Source of the DNA: an uncultured Dorea sp.
GTDB taxonomy: Bacteria > Bacillota > Clostridia > Lachnospirales > Lachnospiraceae
Reading direction: 5' to 3'
Assembly: GCA_910584575.1 (NCBI GenBank)
Contig: CAJUBG010000063.1
Location: forward strand, 1-21,592
DNA length: 21,592 nucleotides
A model generated the notes under the pieces. That model did no database searches. It was not told the DNA's origin and worked only from the letters and a program-made list of their open reading frames with translations. Position 1 is the first letter of the stretch. Each line of letters opens with the position of its first letter. Shown piece after piece: positions 1-7,096 of the stretch. The position numbers were made by a program, and so were the translations under genes.

Positions 1-443
1 ATAACGGTATCCTCTGCTGTCAGCTTGTCATGATTTACATTGTAAACGATAGTAGGAAGATCATTTCCTGCTGGTGCGGAGATAACAACTTTTCTTGCAC
101 CTGCCTTAACATGTGCGGAAGCTTTCTCTTTTGATGTGTAGAAACCTGTACACTCCAGAACAACGTCTACTTTCAGATCTCCCCATGGAAGTTCCTCAGC
201 ATTAGCCTTTGCATAAATCTTAATCTCTTTGCCGTCAACAATGATAGAATCCTCTGTTGCTTCTACCTTGTCGCATAAAGCGTATCTGCCCTGTGATGAG
301 TCATACTTTAACAGGTGTGCAAGCATCTTGGGAGATGTCAGGTCGTTGATTGCTACAACCTCATATCCCTCTGCCCCAAACATCTGTCTGAATGCAAGAC
401 GTCCGATACGTCCGAATCCATTGATCGCTACTTTTACTGCCAT
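1..443 (-). CDS. gap: Glyceraldehyde-3-phosphate dehydrogenase, N-terminal part (runs off left edge)
   Basis: Phosphorylating GAPDH of glycolysis, converting glyceraldehyde-3-phosphate, NAD and phosphate to 1,3-bisphosphoglycerate in the cytosol. The 147 codons present begin MAVKVAINGFGRIGRLAFRQ, with the Rossmann dinucleotide loop NGFGRIGR at residues 8-15. They continue through INDLTSPKMLAHLLKYDS, whose aspartate is typical of NAD-using enzymes, then LECTGFYTSKEKA and VVISAPAGNDLPTIVYNVNH. The catalytic SCTTNC segment would follow directly and lies outside the window, so the active site cannot be checked. The ATG at 443 is preceded by AGGAGG at 451-457, eight bases away. A consensus promoter lies about 100 bp upstream and no gene separates it from this start. 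Identification is firm; only completeness is unknown. Confidence 0.97.
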   Translation of the reverse strand, partial: MAVKVAINGFGRIGRLAFRQMFGAEGYEVVAINDLTSPKMLAHLLKYDSSQGRYALCDKVEATEDSIIVDGKEIKIYAKANAEELPWGDLKVDVVLECTGFYTSKEKASAHVKAGARKVVISAPAGNDLPTIVYNVNHDKLTAEDTV

Positions 444-501
444 GATTAATTCCTCCTAAAGTTTTATTAACTGTTTACGCAGTCCTATTGGTCGTGAAGC
501 C

Positions 502-522
502 TTTAACATGTAGATTGTTAAA
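502..522. promoter_or_regulatory. Inverted repeat in the gap leader
   Basis: TTTAACA (502-508) and TGTTAAA (516-522) form perfect 7-bp arms around a 7-base spacer. It lies about 15-35 bases downstream of the predicted gap transcription start, so it could be an operator or a short leader hairpin. It does not resemble the CggR operator known from Bacillus gapA. The surrounding gene-free stretch, 457-693, otherwise shows only the gap promoter and ribosome site. Confidence 0.3.
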
Positions 523-541
523 TAATCCTCAACTGGTAATA

Positions 542-570
542 ATTGTACTAAATCTGATACAAAAATTCAA
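542..570 (-). promoter_or_regulatory. Sigma-A promoter of gap
   Basis: On the minus strand a -35 TTGAAT (565-570) and a -10 TACAAT (542-547) are separated by exactly 17 bp in AT-rich DNA. This predicts a leader of roughly 90 nt before the gap start codon. Confidence 0.75.
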
Positions 571-693
571 GTGCTTTTCCCATTTTTATGTAACTTGTCC
601 AAAAAGAAGCCTCCTTCCTGTCAAAACTGCATAAAACCTTGTAATTCCATATTTATTCAATTCTGACCTTTCCCATGACCGCCCACACCTCTT

Positions 694-1458
694 TCAAATA
701 TTTACATTTTTATTCTTCACAGCCCGCGTCGCAATAAAGCACGGAATATGATGCTCTTTTAAATTCCCGCTTTCATTGGTATCCTCCATGAGATGGGTCA
801 ATAAAAACCCTGCCTCCAACTGCCCTCCAATCTGTTCCTCCAATGTATGGGAAAACTGTACGCCGCAGTCCTCCTCCTCTAACTGCCTCATCTGTTCTTC
901 ATTTTTCAGCGGATTAAACGGCAGCGTATTTTGAAGCGTCTTTTCATCCTCGGAAAATATGAAGTTCATCCCATTGTCAAGTCCCGAAAGCAGAAGCCCG
1001 CCGTCCTTCAATATGCGGTAACATTCCTTGAAAATCGGCTTCACCTCCTCCACATAGCAGTTAGAAACCGGATGAAAGATAAGGTCAAAACTTTCGTCCT
1101 CAAAAGGCAGCCTCTTAGTCATATCTGCCCGGATGATTTCAATCTCATACCCTTCCCTTTCTGCCACTATTCGCTCGCTCTCCAACTGCTTCTCGGAATA
1201 ATCCAGCACCGTACACTTAGCGCCTGCCGCCGTAAAAATCGGCATCTGCTGTCCCCCGCCGCTGGCAAGACCTAAAACCTTCTTCCCTTTAAGACTCCCG
1301 AACCATTCTTTAGGAACCGACTTGTTAGGCGTCAGCAGAACCGACCAATCACCCTCTAAGGCGCGCATATACACTTCATGGGAAATAGGGATTCCCCACG
1401 TCCATCCATCCTCAATCCATTCGTCAATCGTCTTTGCATTTATCTCCTGATAATCCAT
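694..1458 (-). CDS. Class I SAM-dependent methyltransferase
   Basis: A 254-aa Rossmann-fold methyltransferase of the Methyltransf_11 type, transferring a methyl group from S-adenosylmethionine; the substrate cannot be told from sequence. Motif I is KKVLGLASGGGQQ (residues 59-71), with GGG in place of the usual GCGxG. An acidic strand-2 end follows (TVLDYSEKQL, about 83-92), then IIRADMTKRLPFEDESFDLIFHP (motifs II/III, about 108-130) and a strand-4 segment ending YRILKDGGLLLSG. The last 70 residues, rich in Glu and Gln, form a family-specific tail. The ATG has GGAGG eight to nine bases upstream. The 124-bp upstream gap is very AT-rich, with a weak promoter-like TTGAAG-17-TAAATA and a direct repeat of ATAACTTATTT at about 1480 and 1498. 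It appears monocistronic; no strong terminator is visible. Confidence 0.85.
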   Translation of the reverse strand: MDYQEINAKTIDEWIEDGWTWGIPISHEVYMRALEGDWSVLLTPNKSVPKEWFGSLKGKKVLGLASGGGQQMPIFTAAGAKCTVLDYSEKQLESERIVAEREGYEIEIIRADMTKRLPFEDESFDLIFHPVSNCYVEEVKPIFKECYRILKDGGLLLSGLDNGMNFIFSEDEKTLQNTLPFNPLKNEEQMRQLEEEDCGVQFSHTLEEQIGGQLEAGFLLTHLMEDTNESGNLKEHHIPCFIATRAVKNKNVNI

Positions 1459-1582
1459 GCTTCATCCTCCATATAATTTATAACTTATTTAACAATAATA
1501 ACTTATTTCTTCAAAATATTCATACCATTTTTGAATAATTTCATTACTATTTGACCAAAAGAAAATTATATAACCACCAAAT

Positions 1583-1852
1583 TTAAAAATTTGCGGCATT
1601 ATCAAATCCCCCTTCTTGAGCAAATTCCATAATCAGATGAGCATTATTTTCAACAAATTCTTTATAATAAGACATTTCTTCTTCTGAAAACCCAACTATA
1701 TTTTTCCACGTATAATCTGGCAAATAACAGGTAGCATTATGAAAACCATCATAAACTGCTTTTTCAATATAGACCTTAACGCTTCCGTCTTCTTTCATTT
1801 CCGAATGAACAATTTCTGTTGTATCGCTTAGTGTTGCATAGGGATATACCAT
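1583..1852 (-). CDS. Small acidic hypothetical protein, 89 aa
   Basis: Not recognised with certainty. From the chosen start the protein reads MVYPYATLSDTTEIVHS and ends QEGGFDNAANF. It is acidic, soluble, lacks signal peptide or membrane segments, and has a strand-rich N-terminal half followed by a helical C-terminal half. A longer frame opens at 1906, but the ATG at 1852 has AAAAGGAGG nine bases upstream, and a consensus promoter covers 1879-1906, so transcription would begin inside the longer frame. From memory only, similar small proteins sit next to DUF4160-type genes in toxin-antitoxin-like pairs in Firmicutes; no such partner is present here, so this gives no function. An AT-rich palindrome (1578-1593) overlaps the stop codon. 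Confidence 0.7.
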   Translation of the reverse strand: MVYPYATLSDTTEIVHSEMKEDGSVKVYIEKAVYDGFHNATCYLPDYTWKNIVGFSEEEMSYYKEFVENNAHLIMEFAQEGGFDNAANF

Positions 1853-1878
1853 AAAATCAACCTCCTTTTTACCATTTA

Positions 1879-1906
1879 ATAATACAGCGTCACAGGAAAT
1901 ATGCAA
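1879..1906 (-). promoter_or_regulatory. Sigma-A promoter of the 89-aa hypothetical gene
   Basis: Minus-strand -35 TTGCAT (1901-1906) and -10 TATTAT (1879-1884), spacing 16 bp. The predicted start point lies about 20 bases before the ribosome site of the ATG at 1852, which decides that start. Confidence 0.6.
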
Positions 1907-1925
1907 CTATTTTTATAAAATCTTT

Positions 1926-2372
1926 TCACTCCCCTATCTTCTTATCCATCATAAAAATCGACAACCATATTGCCCCAACAATTCCTCCAGCCATCAGAGT
2001 ACACCAGAGTGGAATCTTTGCATTCATACCACCTGAAAAAATCATAACCACAAGAAATATTGAGCTGACCACCTCAAGCAATCTATACAGCCCCTTTTTA
2101 TATTCCTTCAGTTTTCTCTTTTCCTCCCATTCAGGCCCGCGCCAAAAATACATATGTTCCGGCATATTTTTAACTTCTTCATCTGATATAAGCTCATCTA
2201 AGGATATATCCAGTTCCATTGCCAGTTTCTTCGCAGTAACCAAATCCGGACACCTGACTCCACTCTCCCATCGGGAAATTGTCTGTCGGGATACATATAA
2301 TCGGTCCGCCAACTGTTGTTGGGTAAGATTTGCCTTCTCTCTTAATTTCCGTATATTCTCTCCAAATGCCAT
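1926..2372 (-). CDS. XRE-family transcriptional regulator with two membrane segments
   Basis: A 148-aa protein with an N-terminal Cro/CI-type helix-turn-helix (residues 1-60: ENIRKLREKANLTQQQLADRLYVSRQTISRWESG, a textbook HTH_3). A short charged linker follows (PEWEEKRKLKEYKKG), then two predicted transmembrane helices at about 97-114 and 121-141, before a short lysine-rich tail. This layout suggests a DNA-binding domain tethered to the membrane; the signal it reads is unknown. The start at 2372 is chosen because GAAAGGAGA lies eight bases upstream and the domain begins right there. The frame is open to 2465, but that region holds the promoter-like extended -10. It shares no operon with the ATPase gene upstream, which ends in a terminator at 2512-2535. 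Confidence 0.85.
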   Translation of the reverse strand: MAFGENIRKLREKANLTQQQLADRLYVSRQTISRWESGVRCPDLVTAKKLAMELDISLDELISDEEVKNMPEHMYFWRGPEWEEKRKLKEYKKGLYRLLEVVSSIFLVVMIFSGGMNAKIPLWCTLMAGGIVGAIWLSIFMMDKKIGE

Positions 2373-2414
2373 ATCATTGTCTCCTTTCTCCACTGGCAAT
2401 TCTACAAATGCCGC

Positions 2415-2430
2415 GAAGCACCTTTGCTTC
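2415..2430. promoter_or_regulatory. Inverted repeat upstream of the XRE gene
   Basis: GAAGCA (2415-2420) and TGCTTC (2425-2430) are perfect 6-bp arms around CCTT. The site lies between the extended -10 element and the XRE ribosome site, a position suiting an autorepressor operator. Binding by the adjacent XRE protein is inferred from position only. Confidence 0.35.
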
Positions 2431-2443
2431 TTAATCTGTTTAG

Positions 2444-2452
2444 AGTATAGCA
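2444..2452 (-). promoter_or_regulatory. Extended -10 promoter of the XRE gene
   Basis: On the minus strand TGC precedes TATACT (2444-2449), an extended -10 (TGnTATAAT type). The -35 is poor (TTTTAT at 17 bp). It lies 72 bp upstream of the chosen ATG. Confidence 0.5.
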
Positions 2453-2511
2453 TTTTCAGAGCCATAATAAAAGCGCCAGACCCGATTCAACATGTTTCCA
2501 TTCCGGTAACA

Positions 2512-2535
2512 CAAAAAGGCTGCCTATTGACAGCC
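2512..2535 (-). terminator. Rho-independent terminator of the DUF1703 ATPase gene
   Basis: Minus strand: GGCTG (revcomp of 2531-2535) pairs with CAGCC (revcomp of 2518-2522), followed by TTTTTGTG. The stop codon at 2524-2526 lies in the loop, so the last codons of the gene form the 5' arm. Confidence 0.7.
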
Positions 2536-4119
2536 CTTAAAATCAAACTTTTCTATTACGCAGGTATGCCTTCGCTTCCCCACTGGCGCATCTTTACTAT
2601 AATTTACACCGACCAATAAAATCTCGCCGCCATATTCCTGAATGGCTTTCGGATACCGCCTCTCCTTAATCTGCCTAATCGCACCCTCGGCAGTCTGATT
2701 CCATTTCAGCTCAATAACTAATGCAGGCATTAAAGAAGCTTTCTTAGGCAGATACACAATATCCGCATACCCATCCCCCGCCGGAAGTTCTTCAAACATC
2801 ACAAATTCATCCCCATAGCTAAAATACGCCCGTTTAATTACACTGCGTAAGGACTGCTCGCTATTATAATGCAAAGCGGCTTCCTCCCCGTGAATCTTTT
2901 CAATCTGCTTTGCCACAGCTTCAGCATTTCCATGAACCGTATCAAAAATGAGCTGCTCGCTCTCCCGAACCCGCCTAATCGTATCGTCCCGCTTCACATC
3001 CCTGACACTCCTTACGAATTCCATCCGAATCTCCTCATTCGGAATCCGCGCCCTCTCCGTCGCCTCATCATAAGCCAGATACCCCAGATGAATCAAAAGT
3101 GTCAGCACATCATCCCGATTTCGGAATGTCACCAGGTCATTGGCAAACTTTTTCGTATCCACCTTCACCTCTCCGCCTCCAATTAGCTCGGCTACCGTCC
3201 CCGCCAGTCCGTCAAAATCCAGGCTGATATATCCCATCAGACTTTCCGCCGACGACGTCTGTGTCCAATAGGAATCAAAATCATCATTGCGAATCGCCTC
3301 CATCACAGAATTAGGATTATATACAGATCCCACCCCGCGGAAGGAATAACCGTCATACCACTGCTTCATCATAGCAAAATCACGCCGGTACTCCTTGCAG
3401 AGTCCTTCTACCTCCTCCTCCGTAAAGCCCGCATATCCGCCGAACCTCCGAGGCTTCACTACCGTAAACTCTTTAAAATCCGAAATTGCCGACTGGGAGC
3501 CGTCCTTTTTGATGGGGAGAATCCCTGTCATATACACAGCCGCAAAAATCCGATCCGTCGTACCGCTGCCCTTGAACAATGTACGGAGGAACTCAAGATA
3601 TACTTTCTGGTTATCCGGCGTTTCTCTGATAGGCGCATCCCATTCGTCGATAATCATGATGAACTTATTGCCCGTCAATTCCACGGCGCTAAGCAGAGTC
3701 TCAACGAAAACGTTTCCCTCCTTCAAATCAGGATACGCGCTCAAAAGTTCTTTTGTGACACCTGACTTTATAAATGCAGGTATGCTCTGTGATGCTGCGT
3801 TTCCCAAAACAGTCGTCATATCAAGATAAATGACATCATACTGATTCAAATGCTCCCTGTATGATTCGCTCATACCCGCATCTGACCCAATCCTCAAATC
3901 CTTAAACAAAGCCGAAGAATCACAGGTCTTATCATAATATGCACACAGCATTTTAGCTGCAAATGATTTGCCAAAGCGACGGGGACGGCTTACACATGTC
4001 AGCCGTCTCGGAGTCTCAATCGTATCGTTAATCAGGCGAATCAAACCGCTTTTATCAACATAGATATCATTCCTGATTCCGGTAAATCCGCTGTTTCCAG
4101 GATTCAAGTACATTCCCAT
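2524..4119 (-). CDS. AAA-ATPase-like / DUF1703 (PD-(D/E)XK nuclease fold) protein
   Basis: A 531-aa protein with the two-part architecture of the AAA-ATPase-like (PF09820) plus PDDEXK_9 (DUF1703) family, common in multiple copies in Lachnospiraceae and Bacteroidetes and without an established function. The N-terminal half has the family opening NPGNSGFTGIRNDIYVDKSG, a P-loop-like CVSRPRRFGKS (about 42-52) and a Walker B-like FIMIIDEWDAPIRE (about 153-166). Near the C-terminus are ADIVYLPKK and LVIELKWNQTAEGAIRQIKE, matching the D...E-x-K core of PD-(D/E)XK nucleases. The start at 4119 is chosen because the promoter -10 sits at 4148-4153, over a possible earlier ATG at 4152; AAAGGAG lies 11 bases before the ATG at 4119. 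The frame is intact from start to terminator. A nuclease or mobility/defence role is only inferred. Confidence 0.85.
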   Translation of the reverse strand: MGMYLNPGNSGFTGIRNDIYVDKSGLIRLINDTIETPRRLTCVSRPRRFGKSFAAKMLCAYYDKTCDSSALFKDLRIGSDAGMSESYREHLNQYDVIYLDMTTVLGNAASQSIPAFIKSGVTKELLSAYPDLKEGNVFVETLLSAVELTGNKFIMIIDEWDAPIRETPDNQKVYLEFLRTLFKGSGTTDRIFAAVYMTGILPIKKDGSQSAISDFKEFTVVKPRRFGGYAGFTEEEVEGLCKEYRRDFAMMKQWYDGYSFRGVGSVYNPNSVMEAIRNDDFDSYWTQTSSAESLMGYISLDFDGLAGTVAELIGGGEVKVDTKKFANDLVTFRNRDDVLTLLIHLGYLAYDEATERARIPNEEIRMEFVRSVRDVKRDDTIRRVRESEQLIFDTVHGNAEAVAKQIEKIHGEEAALHYNSEQSLRSVIKRAYFSYGDEFVMFEELPAGDGYADIVYLPKKASLMPALVIELKWNQTAEGAIRQIKERRYPKAIQEYGGEILLVGVNYSKDAPVGKRRHTCVIEKFDFKGCQ

Positions 4120-4147
4120 AGCGCATACATCTCCTTTTGTTATGTGC

Positions 4148-4177
4148 ATCATATCACAGTTCCCCGCCGCATATCAA
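4148..4177 (-). promoter_or_regulatory. Sigma-A promoter of the DUF1703 ATPase gene
   Basis: Minus strand -35 TTGATA (4172-4177), 18-bp spacer, -10 TATGAT (4148-4153) preceded by TGA, that is an extended -10. The leader would be only about 20-25 nt. The 59 bp between this gene's first possible ATG and the abfA stop contains no convincing terminator, so some read-through from the upstream operon is possible. Confidence 0.65.
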
Positions 4178-4211
4178 GGATTATCTCACAGCAAAACAAT
4201 CACCAGCACAA

Positions 4212-5726
4212 TTACTTTCCAAGGCAGATCACATTCCAGGAAGCCCTATTAAGCACACTTGTCATTCGCCCGCCCTCAAGTTTTGAACGAGTTGTCTCCT
4301 TCGCACATACGGCCTCCTTACCGGCGCCGTTGCACAGCTTCAGATCATCATTCTCCAGGACAATATGCTTCTTCACCTGATAGCCCTCGAAGCCTCTCAC
4401 GTCTGACAAAAGCTCGATATCCTCGCCCAGATTACGGTTTACCGCAAATACAGCCAGCTCGTCTTTTTCTTCATTGTAAACCGCAATACTCTCTACATCC
4501 GTCACATTCTCATGCTGCGCCGTATCATGGACAGGGCTGTTAAGCACCGGCTGAAGGACAACGCCGCGCCCGTACCTGGAGGCATGCATAAACGGATAGA
4601 AAATCGTCTGCTTCCATGCCGCGCCTCCGCCCTGCTCGGTCATAATCGGCGCAATGACATTCACCAACTGGGCAAGGCAAGCCATCTTCACCCTGTCTGC
4701 ATGCTTCATTAACGTAATCAGCATCAAGCCTACCAAAAGGGCATCCTCAAAGGTGTAAATATCCTCCAGAAGCGCCGGCGCAGACTGCCATGGTGAATTC
4801 TGGGTAATATCCAACTCCTGTACTTTAGAATGGAACCATACATTCCACTCGTCAAAGCTTAAGTTAATATTCTTCTTCCCCCGCTTTTTCGCCTTCACGT
4901 AATCACAGATTGCAATCACAGAACGTATAAATTCATCCATATCGTCGGATTTTGCAAGGAAATCTGCCGTATCATCGGCTTCATTCCCATAATACTGATG
5001 CAGGGAAACATAGTCCACATAGTCGTAAGTATATTCCAGCGTCTTGGACTCCCATCTGCCGAATGTAGGCATCTCAAGGTTCGAGCTTCCGCAGGATACC
5101 AGCTCGATTGACGGGTCAATCAGCTTCATGGCCTTTGCCGTCTCCTCCGCCAGCCTTCCGTATTCCTCCATGGTTTTGTGGCCAAGCTGCCACGGTCCGT
5201 CCATCTCATTGCCAAGGCACCACACCTTAATATTGTGAGGGTTCTTCACCCCATGGGAAATCCTCATATCACTGTACTTGGTTCCCCCTGGGTGGTTACA
5301 ATATTCCAACAGGTTACATGCGTCCGCAATCCCCCTCGTCCCCAGATTCACGGCCATCATCATCTCAGAATTTACTTTTTGAATCCATTTTGCGAACTCA
5401 TTGACCCCAATCTCATTGGACTCTAAGGTTCTCCATGCCAAGTCCAGCCTTTTCGGCCTGTCCTTAACAGGGCCTACGCTGTCCTCCCAGACAAAACCAG
5501 AGACAAAATTCCCGCCCGGATATCTGATAATCGGAACATCCAGCTCTTTCACCATATCTATCACATCCTTGCGGAAGCCATCTTCATCAGACATAGCGTT
5601 ACCTGGCTGGTAGATGCCGTCATATACGGCGCGTCCAAGATGCTCGATAAACGAGCCGTAGATTCTCTTATCTGCCTCTCCGATTTTATACTCTTTGTCT
5701 ACAATCAATTTCGCTTGTTTTGCCAT
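4212..5726 (-). CDS. abfA: Alpha-L-arabinofuranosidase, GH51
   Basis: A 504-aa retaining exo-alpha-L-arabinofuranosidase of family GH51, releasing terminal arabinose from arabino-oligosaccharides. No signal peptide is present, so it should act in the cytosol on imported oligosaccharides. The family opening YGSFIEHLGRAVYDGIYQPG (about 23-42) is followed by IIRYPGGNFVSGFVWEDSVG. The acid/base glutamate is in CLGNEMDGPW (E174) and the nucleophile in LSFDEWNVWF (E293), agreeing with family spacing. The full-length (beta/alpha)8 barrel and C-terminal beta-sandwich are accounted for by length. The start at 5726 is chosen over 5801, which lies inside tldE; GAGGTG lies nine bases upstream. Only 20 bp separate it from the tldE stop, so it is probably transcribed with opp-tld. 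No arabinose transporter or araBAD genes accompany it. Confidence 0.95.
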   Translation of the reverse strand: MAKQAKLIVDKEYKIGEADKRIYGSFIEHLGRAVYDGIYQPGNAMSDEDGFRKDVIDMVKELDVPIIRYPGGNFVSGFVWEDSVGPVKDRPKRLDLAWRTLESNEIGVNEFAKWIQKVNSEMMMAVNLGTRGIADACNLLEYCNHPGGTKYSDMRISHGVKNPHNIKVWCLGNEMDGPWQLGHKTMEEYGRLAEETAKAMKLIDPSIELVSCGSSNLEMPTFGRWESKTLEYTYDYVDYVSLHQYYGNEADDTADFLAKSDDMDEFIRSVIAICDYVKAKKRGKKNINLSFDEWNVWFHSKVQELDITQNSPWQSAPALLEDIYTFEDALLVGLMLITLMKHADRVKMACLAQLVNVIAPIMTEQGGGAAWKQTIFYPFMHASRYGRGVVLQPVLNSPVHDTAQHENVTDVESIAVYNEEKDELAVFAVNRNLGEDIELLSDVRGFEGYQVKKHIVLENDDLKLCNGAGKEAVCAKETTRSKLEGGRMTSVLNRASWNVICLGK

Positions 5727-5746
5727 TCTATAATACACCTCGCCTT

Positions 5747-7096
5747 TTACTCTCCTGACACCATCAGGCTTCCCACCTTGACAGAAGGGCTGACTGCGCA
5801 CATTCCCCCCACCATGCGGTACACAGGATCATCCCCGATCATCTCAATTCCTTTCCACAGCTCGCAGATATTGCCGGAAATGGTAAACTGATTCACAGCC
5901 TCCCCCACATGCCCGTCTGCAATCCGGTTTCCGCTGGCCAGCAAAGAAAAATCACCGCTTTCTGTGTCTGCACCGGCAAACATTCCTTCAATCTTCGTGA
6001 TATAGATTCCGCCCTCCGAAGCCTTCAGCATCTCTTTTCTGGAAAATGCTTCTCCCTCTGAGGACAAAATCACATTAGTAACACCCGTCCCAATATCCGC
6101 CGTCACATCCGGCTTAAACCCGTTGCCGGTACTTTCTGCACCGGCAGCGGCAGCGCTCTTTCTGTCATACAGCACATTTTCAAATATCCCCTCCTTTAGA
6201 AGCACTGTCCGCGTCACCGGCACGCCTTCATCGTCTATCCTGCGCCTTACGGTTCCCAGGCTGCTTAAAGGCGCTTCTTCAAGGTGGAGATTGGCACATC
6301 CTGCCTGCCTTCCCTCCTTTCCCGCCAGAGCGCTTGTGTGATGCTTAATATTCTCCCCGTAGAACATGGGAAGATAGTGGCCCGTAAGCTCTGCCATCAC
6401 ACAGTTTTCCAGGACAATAGGGTAACTGCCGGAGGCAATCCTACCGCCGCCAAGACCAAACCTTGCATGCTTTGCCGCACGTCTGGCCACCTGGCAGATT
6501 TGCTCTCGGAAGTCCCCCTGCTCATAATTCTCTACAATCCCGTACTTTGTAACCGCGGCAACCGAAGTATTGTCCTTGGCCACTACCCGCACCGTAAAGG
6601 TACAATTCCCGTCGTCATCGGCAAGATAATGCATGTGCTCGTCCATCAGCACTATGGTTTCCTCATACTGCTGATATTCACACACCTCCATAAAATGTGC
6701 CTTCTCACAGGCAAGGGCCGCACGCTCAGCACTTTTCAGGCTTTCTGCCACTTTTTCTACGTCAATATCCCGCCAGCGCTGCCCCCTGAAGTCCTGGCTC
6801 TCTCCTATATCCTCCGGAAATTCACGGTTCCCAAAGGTTCCCGCAGTCTCCTTAAGCTGGCGGATGATTTCCTCCCCATCTTCAAGAGAACTTGCATAGG
6901 CGCAGCAGTATTCATTGTCCCACACCGCCTCCACGATGTACATTTTACTGTCTCCGTATTCACAATACTTAAGCCTCTGGCTCTCCACCCCAAGGCGGGC
7001 AGACCTGCGGGAATTGACGCAGAGCCTTATATGGGTAAACCCACATTCCTTAAGCCTCCCCAGGAAATCCTTTATATATGCCAAAGTAAGCGTCAT
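5747..7096 (-). CDS. TldE/PmbA-like partner subunit of TldD protease
   Basis: A 449-aa member of the TldD/PmbA (U62 peptidase-like) family. In characterised systems TldE pairs with TldD to make a heteromeric zinc protease that degrades unfolded small peptides and finishes microcin B17; only TldD carries the zinc site. In agreement, this protein has no HExxxH at the place where TldD has it (here SYPIVLENCVMAELTGH, about 232-248) but keeps the C-terminal conserved DIGTGVTNVILSSEGE and FAGADTESGDFSLLASGNRI segments. The ATG at 7096 overlaps the tldD TGA as ATGA, with GGAGG and AAGGAG inside the tldD 3' end, pointing to translational coupling. The open frame extends to 7183 but that part overlaps tldD heavily. 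Divergent from E. coli PmbA, so the assignment rests on family, position and absence of the zinc motif. Confidence 0.88.
   Translation of the reverse strand: MTLTLAYIKDFLGRLKECGFTHIRLCVNSRRSARLGVESQRLKYCEYGDSKMYIVEAVWDNEYCCAYASSLEDGEEIIRQLKETAGTFGNREFPEDIGESQDFRGQRWRDIDVEKVAESLKSAERAALACEKAHFMEVCEYQQYEETIVLMDEHMHYLADDDGNCTFTVRVVAKDNTSVAAVTKYGIVENYEQGDFREQICQVARRAAKHARFGLGGGRIASGSYPIVLENCVMAELTGHYLPMFYGENIKHHTSALAGKEGRQAGCANLHLEEAPLSSLGTVRRRIDDEGVPVTRTVLLKEGIFENVLYDRKSAAAAGAESTGNGFKPDVTADIGTGVTNVILSSEGEAFSRKEMLKASEGGIYITKIEGMFAGADTESGDFSLLASGNRIADGHVGEAVNQFTISGNICELWKGIEMIGDDPVYRMVGGMCAVSPSVKVGSLMVSGE

Noticed and set aside
571..624. TTGACA box and AGGAAGGAGG with a short frame reading MGKALEFLYQI
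   Set aside because: No -10 hexamer at a suitable distance from the TTGACA, and the peptide frame runs into the better gap promoter; probably chance in AT-rich DNA.
1578..1593. AT-only palindrome CAAATTT-AA-AAATTTG over the stop of the small hypothetical gene
   Set aside because: Too AT-rich to make a stable terminator and no T-run follows on the minus strand.
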